DNA of 64,000 nt, from positions 8,694,548 to 8,758,547 of the forward strand of contig NC_092190.1 of the NCBI RefSeq assembly GCF_043641665.1, in the 5' to 3' direction. The position numbers were made by a program, and so were the translations under genes. Every line of letters starts with the position of its first letter. Positions within the stretch are counted from its first letter, which is position 1. The notes under the pieces are model-generated. The model made no database searches. It was not told the DNA's origin and saw only the letters and a program-made list of their open reading frames with translations. This stretch comes from Enoplosus armatus (taxonomy: Eukaryota; Chordata; Actinopteri; Centrarchiformes; Enoplosidae). Shown in pieces: positions 12,115 to 21,548 of the stretch.

Positions 12115-15100
12115 CATTAGAGCCTGTACAGTCCCATATAAGGACTTGCTGATGATGTAATGGGCGCCACTGACTGTGAGTGAGACTCAGTGTGCAGAGC
12201 ACTTCTCATAATGTTTGGTTTTCCGGATGGAATGTCCACATCACTGGGATCTCCGGGAAAGGGAGAGATGAAAGAGTAGAGACTATTTATTCTCTGAGGA
12301 TTTTAAAAAGGACAGAGGCCAACAGCACAGCACAGGTAGGAACAGTCAAAAGATTTGTGAACAGCGGAAAGATATATGCATTTAGAAATGTGTGTCATTT
12401 AAAAACTTGCTTTTTAAACAGCAAGATGAGTTACGGGCAAAGTAAAACCATAGATAGATGATAGATGGAGCGTCTTACAATGCCAAGCTGATATCAAATT
12501 GCACTTTAAAAAGGCATCTAAGTTGCGTATTTAAAGACAGCAAATTAAGTCTCACTATGAAACTTTTACACTGAAAACCTGAAAAAATTAAATGCCTTAA
12601 AAAAAAGTTATCATTCTTTGTTTTTTAAACATTGCAGACAAAACAGTACTCACAATAAAAGTGAGACCATATAAGGTAGGTAGTGTTACCTATTAATTCA
12701 CACACAGCTCAACAGAAAAAGTACAGATGCTCTAAGTGTTACATTTCTAGATCTAGGGGGAAAAAAAGGCCTTGTGAACATTTTCAACATGGACACATAT
12801 CTATGTATTCTGAAATGACAAACATGGCATGTAGACTTTGAACATAAATGCGAATAGACCTACATGTCGGCACTCTAGATAATTCCAGTATGCAACACTA
12901 GTAGCAAACAGTCCACACACTTATATGAGGAGATTGATCCTAAATAGTCACTGGTGAGAGATCACTTTGAAGTGCGTCTCACTTGCAATAACACATGTCA
13001 AAAAATGTACAGTGTGTATTAAACGCATCTGCATTGCTGGTCTGCATCTGGGGAAATGTGAGGAATGACGGCATTTGGTAAATGTAGTCAGTCTGTAATT
13101 ACATTAGGAACAGGGGGAATTTCCTGCTTCTCCTAGCTGGAAATGGGGTAGCGTTCGAGGTGCACAGAAGGAGGGTGATTGGTACAGCGTTGAGGGTACT
13201 CAAGGGTAGAGGAACTTCTTAATTAACAAACACTCCCTGCCAAGGGACCATCTGCCGTAATAGTCAAAACATCCTACACAACGCACGCTGCATGGAGAGA
13301 AGTGCAAAACGTGGACAAATCTTAGGGTTTATAGGTAGGCACACACAAATGAGACACACACAGATAGAGAAAAAGTATTACTAGCATCTGTAGAAGGTTG
13401 AGTAGGGAGTAAATTGTGATTCAAATTCTCTTGAAAATTAAAATAAATGTTTATGCTGGAAATACACAGCTTTGGAAACTATTTGTGTTTAAAGGTCATG
13501 GCCAAGAGGTTAAGTAAACACTTCAAATTGTCGTTGGAGGCTGAAATACGAGTCAATTACACAATAAAACCAGGCCACAACATTCTGTTTGACATCAGCA
13601 TCATTTGTTTTCTTCTACAGACTCAAGCTCCTGATTGAAAAGGAGAGAGAGTACCAGGAGATAAAGGAGAAGAAAAGTGAAAGAGAAGTATCCTCTCTAA
13701 AGGACGAGCTGACCGAGCTGAAGGCTTTTGCACTGCTGGTTGTGAAGGAGCAACAGTGTCTGAGCAAGCTGCTGGAGGAACAGAGGCGTCGTGTCAAAGA
13801 ACTGACCGCCATCACTGACCACATCAAGCAGGAGGTCAGTGCTGCTTACCCCAGTGCAAAGAGGGCAGAGCTCAAATCCCTGCATCTGGAGGTGGAGCAC
13901 CATAACCAAGTTTCCATCTTCAACCAAAGCCAGAACACCATGACAGCCCCAAACCTGCTGTCAGAGGTCGAGGTACTGAGGAGAAGGGTCGTGGAAATGG
14001 AGGGAAAGGATGAGGAGCTGATACGAATGTGGGACCAGTGCCGTGAACTGGACCGGAGACTCGCGAGGGAATCCAGCCACTGCCGTAGCTTGAAAATTGA
14101 GGTAGATAAACTCAATGGCAGAATAAGTGAATTGGACAGGATAGAGGAGGCTTTAGGTAAGAGCAAACAGGACTGCAATAGTCTGAAAGGCAGCTTGGAA
14201 CAAGAGAGGGAGGTTAGCAGGATGCTGTCTGGTGAGCTCCACACTCTGAAAGTTAGGGTGAGAGAGCTAGAGGCCGTTGAAGGCCAACTGGGAAAGAGTG
14301 AAGCTGTGATTAAACAGGACCTGGCCAAGCTCAGGTCACTGACTGTAGCTTTGGTGGAGGACAGAAAGACAACGGCAGAGAGGCTCCGACAGGCTGAGGA
14401 AAAACTCAACAGGAAGGAGGGCAAAAGAAATGAGCAAAGCAATTTGGCAACAATGACAGAAAGACTGAGAGAGGAGAGGCAGCAGGCACTGAGGTCTAAG
14501 GCAGATTTAGAGGAAAGGATTAAAAGCGTAGCAAAGGAAAAAGATGAGCTCCGAGACAGACTAAAAACAGAGGAGGAAAGGAACGGAGAGCTACAGAGTA
14601 AAATAATCATAATGAAGAATAGGTTACAGGTTTTGGAAAACAGGAAAGAAAAAGAGGAGAAGTACTCATACAGTTCTATTCCAAAAAACACGAACCATCA
14701 CTGCCAAACAGAGGACAACAAGGTCAAAGAACTGACCCAGGAGCTGGATAGGCTGCAAAAGAGACTACAGGACAAGGAGGTGTTGGAGGAAGAACTGATG
14801 AAGGTGGAAGAGGACTTTGAGTCCCTGCAAAAGAGGTTCAAGGATGAACAGAGGAGGTCCCAGGCTCTAACAGAGGAGCTAGAGGTGGCAAAGACAGAGC
14901 TTTCCAGGTATGAGCAGGCAGAGAAGCAGGAGGTCAACCAGGAACACCTTCTCCTTTGCCGTCTCCAAAAGGAGCAGGTTAAGTCAAGGCTATTAGGCAG
15001 AGAGGTAGATACCTTGAAAGAGAAACTCCAGAAGCTGATGGCAACCGAGGAGTCCATCTGCAGAGTTCAGACAGACCACTCCACGCTGCAGAGAAAACTG

Positions 15101-18100
15101 ACCCAGCAGGAAGCCACGAACAGAGAGCTGGCCAGAGAGATGAAGGAGCTGAGTAGTGAGCTAGACAGGTATAGACGAATGAAGAATCATACAGCTGCTA
15201 CAAATAGACAACTCTTTTCAGACATTAATCAGACCACCAAAGAAGTTCAAACTGAGCCAGCAGATAGCCTGCCTCCCGACTACAGCAAGCACAGCGAGAC
15301 TCTAGATGAAGAAAATGAGGACGAGGACCCAAACCACAATGCAGAAGTCATAAACAGGAGAAGCTCTCTCATCAACAACCTTAACAGCTTGAACAGTGCA
15401 AATAATAACATGAGCCAATACAACAGCCATTCAGCCAATGGCATAGATATGCACCCAACGGTTAATGGAGAGGTGATGATGTTAACGCACACACCAGGGC
15501 AGCCTTTGCACATCAAAGTAACACCACATCATATACTCAACACAGCCACACTCGAGATTAGCAGCCCAACGGGAGACACAGCCACATCCTACACCAGCAC
15601 AGCCGTCATCCCAACCAGCGGAGCCTCACCTAAGCAGAGAATTACCATCATCCAGAATTCAGCTATGTCTGCAGTTAACATCAAAACCCCCCCTTCAAGC
15701 CCTGACCGCACCGTCTCCCCACTTAACGGAACAGCCATCTCTCGGGTTTTAAGTCCAAATTCATCACGCTCTGTGACCCCCGACCACAACAACTCCCCCA
15801 TTCAGATCCTAACAGTTAGGACCTGTTCTCCAGAGGCCACGGAGGTTTCAAATCAGTCCGTCTTCTGCAAGACTCCAGAGCGGCAGAACAGCTGGCAAGA
15901 ACAGAAGTCCAACAGCACTGACTCAAGTCCCAGTATCATCACCACAGAGGATAGCAAGATCCATATCCACCTGGGGAGTCCATATATTCAGCCTCTGAAT
16001 GGTATGACCCACAGCATCCCACAGCCTGTTGGGCCATACTATCTCCGACATGAGCAAAGGACTCAAGTGCTGGCCAATGGCTGTCATGTCAAAGGTGTTG
16101 GCAAGATTACAAGTAGCATCACTATATCCCCTGCTACCTCTTCAGCTTCACATTCCTCAAATATTACAGTAAGTGGCCTTTGTGATTAGGTGAAATTGTA
16201 TATATTCTGAACACTATTATGTTCTCAGTCACTTTTCCAGGGTAGGCAATTAAAACAATACACTTCCTCTAAAGAGAACAGAGTTTGTTGTATTTTTTTT
16301 ATAATCAAATAAATGTTTTGTGGTATTTGTCCAACAAGAGTCTTTGTAAAGCCTACTTGATATATTTAGTGTGTCCCTAAACGTACTGACTTTAATAAAC
16401 CTTTACTGACTGTATGACGTGTGTCTAGTGACGTGCATTTTATAATTTTCTGTTTGATTAATGTTTTTTTCTGTTCATTAAACATTTTGTGTTGTTTTTA
16501 TTTATTCCTTTATACCTTGAATACTCTTGAGAGGGGGTTTGGCATGAACACAGTTAACAGGTTCCTAACCAGTTTAAATGCAAAACAGTTGGAATCAGAA
16601 AAGAAAGAAAAATGGTAGAACCCTGGTTTGATGTTTTTTTTCCCCTCCAGGGTCAACTCCACACTGCGCAGCACAACACATCAAGCACTTCCAAAAAATA
16701 TACTGGTGGACTCTTATCTGTTAATTAGCCACATTTCTAAAATGAAGTGAGAAAACTAAGAATTACAGTGATAGAAAAGGTTTATGTCTTTGCTGAGTTT
16801 GATTCAAAAATTGTGTCACCCACTATCTCAACCACAGCAAAATTCCTCACAACTCTGTCTGCGTGTGAAACCTCCTTCAAATATGCACTGGAAAACTCAG
16901 CTCATGTTTTTCTGACACAATAAAACTTGGAACACCAAGAGGTGGTGGGGCCGTTCAGGTTTTATGATAGGCAGACTACTAAATGCCTTTGCTATTTTGA
17001 GTACAAATTATAAACTTAAAATTGTTATTATCCCAACACAACTGACATATAATTAAATCCATTTTCAACTTTTGCATAAATCCATTAACACATTTCCTTA
17101 GCTTTTCCACATTTATTTATTCATTTGTTTTGTTAGCCACTTATGCTGCCAGAGCAGGCAAAGCATTCAGCACGTCATCTCCTTGCCAGCTAAACCTCCA
17201 AATGCTTAGACAAATGACACAGTTTCTTGTGCTGATTTGCCTACTTTATGAATATGTCCTGTTTCTTTTCCTCTTTGTAAAATGCATATGAAACATAAAA
17301 GTCCCAGGGTCATGGTGTCCACCACTGATCAGTGGTGTCACTTAAATGATAATCCAATACAAACATAGATTTAGACATTTTACAACTCCACAATATATAT
17401 GGTTCCATATTGTGGCAGTTGCAATCAGCTGTGATGAGTGGTGCTATCTAAATAAGAAACTAGCTGACAGTATTGGGGGACATCACACGGCTTCCTGTGG
17501 TAAGAGGCTGGATGAGAGCTGACATAGCAGGTATGTGATGACAAACATGGAGACACATTAAAAAACAGTGACATCACCAGTCAGCAAGGTGGAAACCAGA
17601 TGAGGCATTTGATGACAGTTTGGGGCAGACTGTAGCGTGACAGAGGCCTCATGAGAATCTTTGTCATTAGTGTGAGCGTTTAGCCACAGGACACATCACC
17701 ACAAAAGTCATACTGCTTCTCACGAATTTCCTCTTTAGTCATACGACTTCAAAGTCAGTCCCATGCTCCATCTATCAGACTTCAACTCTCCTTTTCCGTC
17801 TTGTCAATTTTCAGTCAGCCTCACAGCCTTTTCTGTCAAGCATCTCTGTGATACAAATGCAAGTAAGGATGGGATGTCAGTCAGGGTAAAGGGGCCAACC
17901 TAGAAAAACAAAGAGTTGCTCACACTTTCTTTCAGATTTCTTCTGTATGCCGAAACGTGTGCAGCACACCTAGGTGGAGCTTGGTATGGATGGATACAAA
18001 AGGGCCAAACTTAACAAATAAGTTGAGTTTGGAAAAACATTCATAGAGTAGAAATGCATGTGATCACGGCTCACTACACCATGGTGCGGCTAAAGCTTCT

Positions 18101-18391
18101 ATACCAGGCCAGTGGTAAAAGCCATATGCTCCACGACATCTTTACACAAACAACAAATGTCTCACAAAAAAGTAAATAAATCTGCAGGAGTGAATATCCA
18201 GTGAACAACTCCTAGCAGTAGTTATGCCTCTTTTCTCTAATCAGATTCCTCTGGGGTCGCTGAAGAAGCCTGATCCAACAAGGACTCCCAAGACCACAGG
18301 ATTAACTAACAGAAGAAGAAACAGAGCTCTCAATACAGGACAGAAAAATGGAAAACCTCCCTCAGTGCATACAGGGGAAACATTGACCTGA
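5022..18391 (+). CDS. filip1l: FILIP1L, filamin A interacting protein 1-like (whole gene, joined exons)
   Basis: The coding parts are 5022-5225, 5336-5506, 6137-6315 and 13621-16168, then either readthrough to 16189 or splicing to 18245-18391. They join in frame into 1,034 common residues plus 6 or 48 C-terminal ones. The N-terminal part carries [20 protein letters not shown], which I recall as closer to FILIP1L than to FILIP1. A cortactin-binding-protein-2-like coiled coil runs from about residue 60 to about 710. It is followed by EVQTEP (726-731), a Ser/Thr/Pro-rich tail with HTPGQPLHIKVTP (808-820) and a KIHIHLGSPY motif (964-973). Known family role: a mostly cytoplasmic protein linked to filamin turnover, cell migration and inhibition of Wnt/angiogenic behaviour; this is inferred for the fish gene. 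The antisense CMSS1 start downstream supports FILIP1L rather than its paralogue. Human FILIP1L is, from memory, about 1,135 residues, so this one is somewhat short. Confidence 0.93.
5336..5506 (+). CDS. filip1l: FILIP1L coding exon 2 (residues 69-125)
   Basis: The acceptor is 'tttgtcacactag' at 5335 and the donor GTAACA at 5507; both ends are phase 0 and the exon is 57 codons. It begins ARDEVIAVLKSEK and contains LLGAQYGFTEMEKVLCALQR, then DVYKKPIAE. This is the start of the CTTNBP2-N-like coiled-coil domain and aligns by eye with the FILIP1L family ARDEVI...AQYGF...ALQRD pattern. The intron before it is only 110 bp. Confidence 0.92.
6119..6136 (+). promoter_or_regulatory. Splice acceptor of exon 3 with an 11-C polypyrimidine tract
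   Basis: The acceptor reads ttttttcct-type pyrimidines, then C(11) at 6121-6131, then catcag at 6131-6136. A mononucleotide C run makes up most of the polypyrimidine tract. A competing CAG at 6098-6100 (ttcttcacag) lies 36 bases upstream. Use of it would add 36 bases in frame but with no stop, giving a proline-rich insert. Confidence 0.6.
6137..6315 (+). CDS. filip1l: FILIP1L coding exon 3 (residues 126-184 plus two bases)
   Basis: The exon begins LNHLVEAQKRSSKRMLEQLV after catcag and ends LLEQDRE plus AG, with donor GTTGGT at 6316 (phase 2). The next exon supplies A to complete Arg185, giving the family pattern LLEQ-x-x-ERL-K. The segment is heptad-like and charged, consistent with coiled coil. 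The intron after it is 7.3 kb. Confidence 0.92.
7640..7880 (-). repeat. Teleost interspersed repeat, 'cgattaatc/gttagttgcaac' family
   Basis: The text includes 'ccaattcatcgattagttgatcgtcag', 'tctgacattttatagaca' and a terminal 'aattgttagtttcaac'. Read from the other strand it has the GTTGAAACTAACAATTAT start typical of a very common fish repeat. A second copy in the other orientation lies at 58380-58632. It is non-coding and boundaries are approximate. Confidence 0.5.
10829..10877. repeat. (TA)n microsatellite
   Basis: About 24 uninterrupted TA units lie within the large FILIP1L intron. Tracts like this can extrude cruciforms. Confidence 0.95.
11637..11673. repeat. (AG)n microsatellite
   Basis: About 18 AG units lie within the large FILIP1L intron. 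Confidence 0.95.
11966..11992. repeat. (CA)n microsatellite
   Basis: About 13 CA units are seen. This and the next CA tract produce the Thr/His and Val/Cys open frames in the area, which are not genes. Confidence 0.95.
12069..12113. repeat. (CA)n microsatellite, interrupted
   Basis: About 22 units with one TC interruption. Confidence 0.95.
13621..16168 (+). CDS. filip1l: FILIP1L large coding exon (residues 185-1034)
   Basis: The acceptor is tttcttctacag at 13620. The first base completes Arg185, then LKLLIEKEREYQEIKEKKSE follows. About 530 residues of Glu/Lys/Arg/Leu-rich coiled coil contain VVEMEGKDEEL and LRSLTVALVEDRKT, both family landmarks. EVQTEP (726-731) marks the end of the coil. 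The rest is low-complexity Ser/Thr/Asn/Pro sequence with HTPGQPLHIKVTP, NTATLEISSPT, STAVIP and TTEDSKIHIHLGSPY. The exon ends ...SSNIT with donor GTAAGT at 16169, phase 0. Compared with human FILIP1L from memory, the segment at about 257-297 is roughly 50 residues shorter, and the region between EVQTEP and HTPGQP is divergent. An ATG at 13589 lies in the intron and should not be taken as the start. Confidence 0.95.
16169..16189 (+). CDS. filip1l: FILIP1L short C-terminal extension made by donor readthrough (VSGLCD, stop)
   Basis: If the donor GTAAGT at 16169 is not used, translation continues six residues (VSGLCD) to a TAG at 16187-16189. Two AATAAA signals follow at 16308 and 16394. Human FILIP1L, as I remember it, ends ITVSNIYN; the fish NITVSGLCD has the same ITVS at the same place. 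That suggests the readthrough end is a real, conserved terminus and not intron noise. The product would be 1,040 residues. Confidence 0.7.
   Translation, partial: VSGLCD
16308..16313 (+). terminator. Poly(A) signal AATAAA (proximal)
   Basis: AATAAA lies 119 bases after the readthrough stop codon, and the flanks are T-rich. It would serve the short-tail FILIP1L transcript. Confidence 0.5.
16394..16399 (+). terminator. Poly(A) signal AATAAA with downstream GT-rich element
   Basis: AATAAA is followed about 18 bases later by 'gacgtgtgtctagtg', a GT-rich stretch of the kind that promotes cleavage. This is the better candidate for the 3' end of the short-tail FILIP1L transcript. Confidence 0.6.
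16420..18244 (+). other. FILIP1L last intron / short-isoform downstream region
   Basis: No coding exon was recognised on either strand. The intron ends with a good acceptor, 'gcctcttttctctaatcag' at 18244. The sequence is AT-rich and appears unique, apart from short T-runs. If CMSS1 has further 5' exons they could lie here on the - strand, but none was seen. Confidence 0.6.
18245..18391 (+). CDS. filip1l: FILIP1L alternative terminal exon (48 residues, stop TGA)
   Basis: Joining 16168 to 18245 is in frame (both phase 0) and gives ...NIT then IPLGSLKKPDPTRTPKTTGL and a basic NRRRNR segment, ending HTGETLT and TGA at 18389-18391. The PDPTRTPK...GQKNGKP pattern resembles the PTRIP...KAGKP block near the C terminus of the paralogue FILIP1 (from recall), so the exon looks like the ancestral family tail. 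It is too short for a long-ORF search but has a good acceptor and a downstream poly(A) signal. The product would be 1,082 residues. Confidence 0.75.
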   Translation: MPLGSLKKPDPTRTPKTTGLTNRRRNRALNTGQKNGKPPSVHTGETLT

Positions 18392-18560
18392 GAATGCCCA
18401 AAAGGCCTGCGACTACAACATCAACAGCGCTGCAGCTTAGCGTTACAAAATAATAACTTTAAGATTAAAAATATGCAAAGTATATTGAAGAATTTTGATT
18501 GTAATGCAGATGTCAAGGCAGTATCAGGAGGATATTGCAACGAAAACATGAACAAGCACT

Positions 18561-18566
18561 AATAAA
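18561..18566 (+). terminator. Poly(A) signal AATAAA of the long-tail FILIP1L transcript
   Basis: AATAAA lies 170 bases after the TGA of the terminal exon. The surrounding 3' UTR is AT-rich. It ends about 1.3 kb from the CMSS1 start on the other strand. Confidence 0.5.
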
Positions 18567-18569
18567 TGA

Positions 18570-19853
18570 TTAGCTGAATTAAATATAAATCTATCATAAG
18601 AATTTGTCACACAGAGTCAAACAACTGGCTCAGTACATACCAAAAACTAAACAACTGTAATAAAAATACACAATTCCACGACACTAAAGGACATGTGTTA
18701 CGAATGAGTTGTTCTTTTGTACGAAAACAAAGTGATGCCACACACAAATCACAAATTAATGCTGATGCTCAACTGTTAAGATAAACAGCTGGTAGACAAT
18801 TTATTTTCAACAGGTAATGTGGGTACTTTTGTCACCTACAGTACAAATAGTACCTAATCTTACTACTATTAAAACTGAGACACTAATGTATATGGTGAAG
18901 TTTGGTTGAAGAACATTGGCTGAAATGGCTGTAATGTCATGATATATGGCTTAGTGTAGTTGAGGCCAATTAGGGTACATTCCAATGATTGCTAAACATA
19001 CTTTATTATTCATGTTCTATTTCCCAGAATGTGTGAATCTCTATCACTGTCCTGCTCTGCATAAACGTGTACAAGTACTGAGCTTGGTGGGTTTGTGTGT
19101 GCATAAGTGAGACAGAGGAGAGAGAGAGAGAGAGAGAACATGTCTGTATGTCTAAATAAGCTAAAAATAAACGTTTCATTTTAATACCTCCTGAAAATAC
19201 ACTCCTACTCGGCAACGCAACAAACACTTCGCTGTCCAACGCAATCAGGTCAATAATCCTTATAGTACATGACTGCCCTCTATTGGTATGCAGAGTGCAT
19301 GAAGCTATGCACGGAGTAGCCGCGGGGGACTTCCTCTGTTGATGTATGGAGGTGAGGATGGGCATAGCAGAATTAATGCATTAAGTTATGTGTAGAAGAG
19401 AGCCAAATGTGAGGTTCAAGGGAAAGTACAGGGCACGTACTAACGTTACGCTAATTTTCTGTGATGACCCACACACAGTGATAGTTACTCACACACACAC
19501 ACACACACACACACGTGTTTACACTCCATGTGATGATAACAACTCGTGCTAACAGCTCTAACTTTCTCTGCCCTAACAAATCAGAGGTACGCTGTACACA
19601 AACTCACGGGTACTTTGTGTTTAACACTTGTCACTGACGTTAACGGTTCGCAGAATGTAGCTAAAGTTAACAGCAACTCGCTGGCCGTTGCTGGCGAGCT
19701 AACGTTAGCTTACAGTTAACTATGACCAGCCAGCATTTCTCGCGACAGCTACATGCTAACGTTAAGCGTTCCCTTATCAGGATACACCACAACCTCCTGG
19801 ACCACAAATCTAACAAACACTCAAAATGAAAGATACTAGGTTAAGCAAGGTAC
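18570..19853 (-). other. CMSS1 first intron, proximal part
   Basis: This is intronic for CMSS1 on the - strand and intergenic for FILIP1L on the + strand. No coding segment was recognised. It holds a CA repeat (19490-19514). From about 19440 to 19760 there are several TAACGTTA/CTAACGTT palindromes and a rise in CpG, as expected near a promoter. Confidence 0.6.
19490..19514. repeat. (CA)n microsatellite
   Basis: About 12 CA units lie in the proximal CMSS1 intron. Confidence 0.95.
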
Positions 19854-19902
19854 CTGAATTACCCTCGTGCTGCCACCACTCGTCACCCAAGTCGTCTCCC
19901 AT
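19854..19902 (-). CDS. cmss1: CMSS1 first coding exon (residues 1-16, partial gene)
   Basis: On the - strand the exon encodes MGDDLGDEWWQHEGNS plus one base, then donor GTACCTT at 19853. The ATG at 19902 has A at -3 and G at +4, and an in-frame TAG lies 9 bases further upstream (19912-19914), so the start is fixed. The (M)-x-DDLGDEWW opening is that of CMSS1 (C3orf26/Cms1 ribosomal small subunit homologue), a nucleolar protein inferred from yeast Cms1 to act in small-subunit ribosome assembly. FILIP1L lies antisense within its span, as in mammals by recall. The rest of CMSS1 was not found in the window and should lie left of position 1 or in short exons that I missed. Confidence 0.85.
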
Positions 19903-20060
19903 TTTCCTCAACTAGTAGGCTGTCCAATCCAAATCTACCGCTGAGAGCGCATGCTAGGGGTGTGTTCAAGAGCAGCACGTTTCAACCAGTGTAGGGCTTT
20001 AAACGACACAATGCAGACTAAGCCAGGAGACTTTGCTCTCCCCTCATCACTATTTAAACA
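19903..20060 (-). promoter_or_regulatory. Probable CMSS1 promoter / 5' UTR region
   Basis: This block lies directly upstream of the CMSS1 ATG and is relatively CpG-rich for the window ('ctaccgctgagagcgcatgc', 'gcagcacgtttc', 'aaacgacac'). No TATA box is placed convincingly, which suits a housekeeping gene. The transcription start cannot be fixed from sequence. Confidence 0.5.
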
Positions 20061-20217
20061 CTAGTTATGGGAGGTATATGTGGGGTTGGCCATAGACAAC
20101 TTCATAAGAACATAAGCTACCTTAACATTGTAATAAGTAATCTTTCCGAAGTCAGTTCTCTGACGGTAACGTGTAAACGTATTTCTTTGGCCTGAGGAGC
20201 TCCAATTGAAATGTCCA

Positions 20218-20660
20218 TTGGTGGAAGAAGTCTTCAGAAGCATTGCCACAGTGCAAAAATGCGCATTGTCATGGATTTAAAATTCTACTTAAGTACAAAA
20301 AGTATTAGCATCATAACATACCTAAATTACCAAAAGTAAAAATAATATTTAATATAGCAGCTGATAAATTCTAATTTGTGTATATATATTTTACTTATAT
20401 AATGCTGGGTAGCTTGTGTATTTCCCCCTGGGGATCAATAAAGTATCTTCAGTCCTTTATATATTAATTATAGTTTATATTATTCATCTGGAAAGTAACT
20501 AGTAACTTAAGTCATCAAATAAATGTAGTAAAAAGTACAATATTCACTTCTGAATTGTGGTTGATTAGAATAATAAAGTAGCAGAAAATGGAAATACTCA
20601 AGTAAAGTACCTTAAAATTGTAATATAGTACAGTACTTGAGTAAATGCCTTCCACCACTG
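20218..20660 (+). mobile_element. Teleost hAT-like non-autonomous element (copy 1)
   Basis: It begins 'ttggtggaagaagtcttcag' and ends '...gagtaaatgccttccaccactg', a terminal inverted pair (CAGTGGTGGAA). Inside are 'cttaagtacaaaaagta' and 'actcaagtaaagtacc'. It matches the layout of three other copies in this window (56508, 58818, 60155). It is non-coding; the internal part at about 20420-20457 carries a short 'ccctggggatcaataaagta' stretch typical of retroposon tails. Confidence 0.75.
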
Positions 20661-21548
20661 GAAATGTTACACTATTTCTATTTGTGATCAGTTCAAACGA
20701 GTCTGCCTCATGGATGCAAATTTCCTCCCCTTTTTAACTCTCTATTATATTGTCTATTTTTCATCTTTCTTAATAATAATTTTTATATTTGAGACTTTAG
20801 CCCTGATGACATTAAAGTCATCAAGCTAATATTTAAAAGCAAAATAACTCCAAATTGAGACAAAACATGTCCATTTTGCAAAAAATAGAACACCTTCACT
20901 GTCGACTGGGTACCTTGTTAATAAAGACAATCTGTCTATCATCTGCTGCCACATGACTGCAAAAAGTCAGAAGATTTACAGAAGCTTAGGCGCTCAAATC
21001 AACAATAGCTCACACAAAGCAAAAGATAAACATATAGTGACAGTAAAGTAACCAACAGATAGGCAGACAATGCCTAAGCTCAGTGCTCCCTCTCAGGCAC
21101 TGCGAGCACTAAGCTGTAAATGCCATGCCTGCCTCTATATAATATCTTCTGCTCTATGTGTGCTTTTGTTTTTGTACAGAAAAGAAGTTTAAGATTTCCA
21201 CTTTTTGCAAGCACGGAGCTCTCCATCTTCTTTGTTGTTCTACTGTGTGCATCAGTTGTAAGCCCCACTGTGTTTCCCCATTGTATTTGACATTGAAAGT
21301 AATGAGGACATGTTTTGGAAGAGAGCAATTTCTGTTAGAGACCATTTTGATGCAGTATCAACAAATAGGACATGTTCCATGATTTTCCTCTTTGCCAGCA
21401 TAGTTGAAATGACTTGTTCCATGGTGTGTTATAGTTATTGTAGGTGGTAACATTTACATATTGAATCAGTAGTCATAGACATGACTGTTAGGTTGAGGTA
21501 ATAATTTTAGTTTTGCATGTATATAACCCCCCTCCCTCCCTCATATTT

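Larger units (their letters stand above)
6316..13620 (+). other. FILIP1L intron (7.3 kb)
   Basis: The intron begins GTTGGTGC and ends tttcttctacag. No coding exon was recognised inside it on either strand. It contains a decayed interspersed repeat (7640-7880), a long TA tract (10829-10877), an AG tract (11637-11673) and two CA tracts (11966-11992, 12069-12113). Mammalian FILIP1L has an isoform with an internal promoter; a start in this intron is possible, but no promoter element could be singled out. Confidence 0.75.

Noticed and set aside
11900..12202. Val/Cys and Thr/His open frames
   Set aside because: Produced by CA/GT microsatellites.
13589..13620. ATG at 13589 as the start of an 866-residue protein
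   Set aside because: The 11 codons before 13621 are intron sequence ending in a strong acceptor (tttcttctacag); upstream exons join in frame at 13621. An alternative promoter is possible but not shown.
13846..14691. 281-residue antisense open frame opposite the FILIP1L coiled coil
   Set aside because: Ser/Leu-rich shadow of Glu/Lys/Arg/Leu codons on the other strand; no splice signals or family likeness. Other antisense frames at 14698-15057, 15280-15516 and 15589-15801 are the same.
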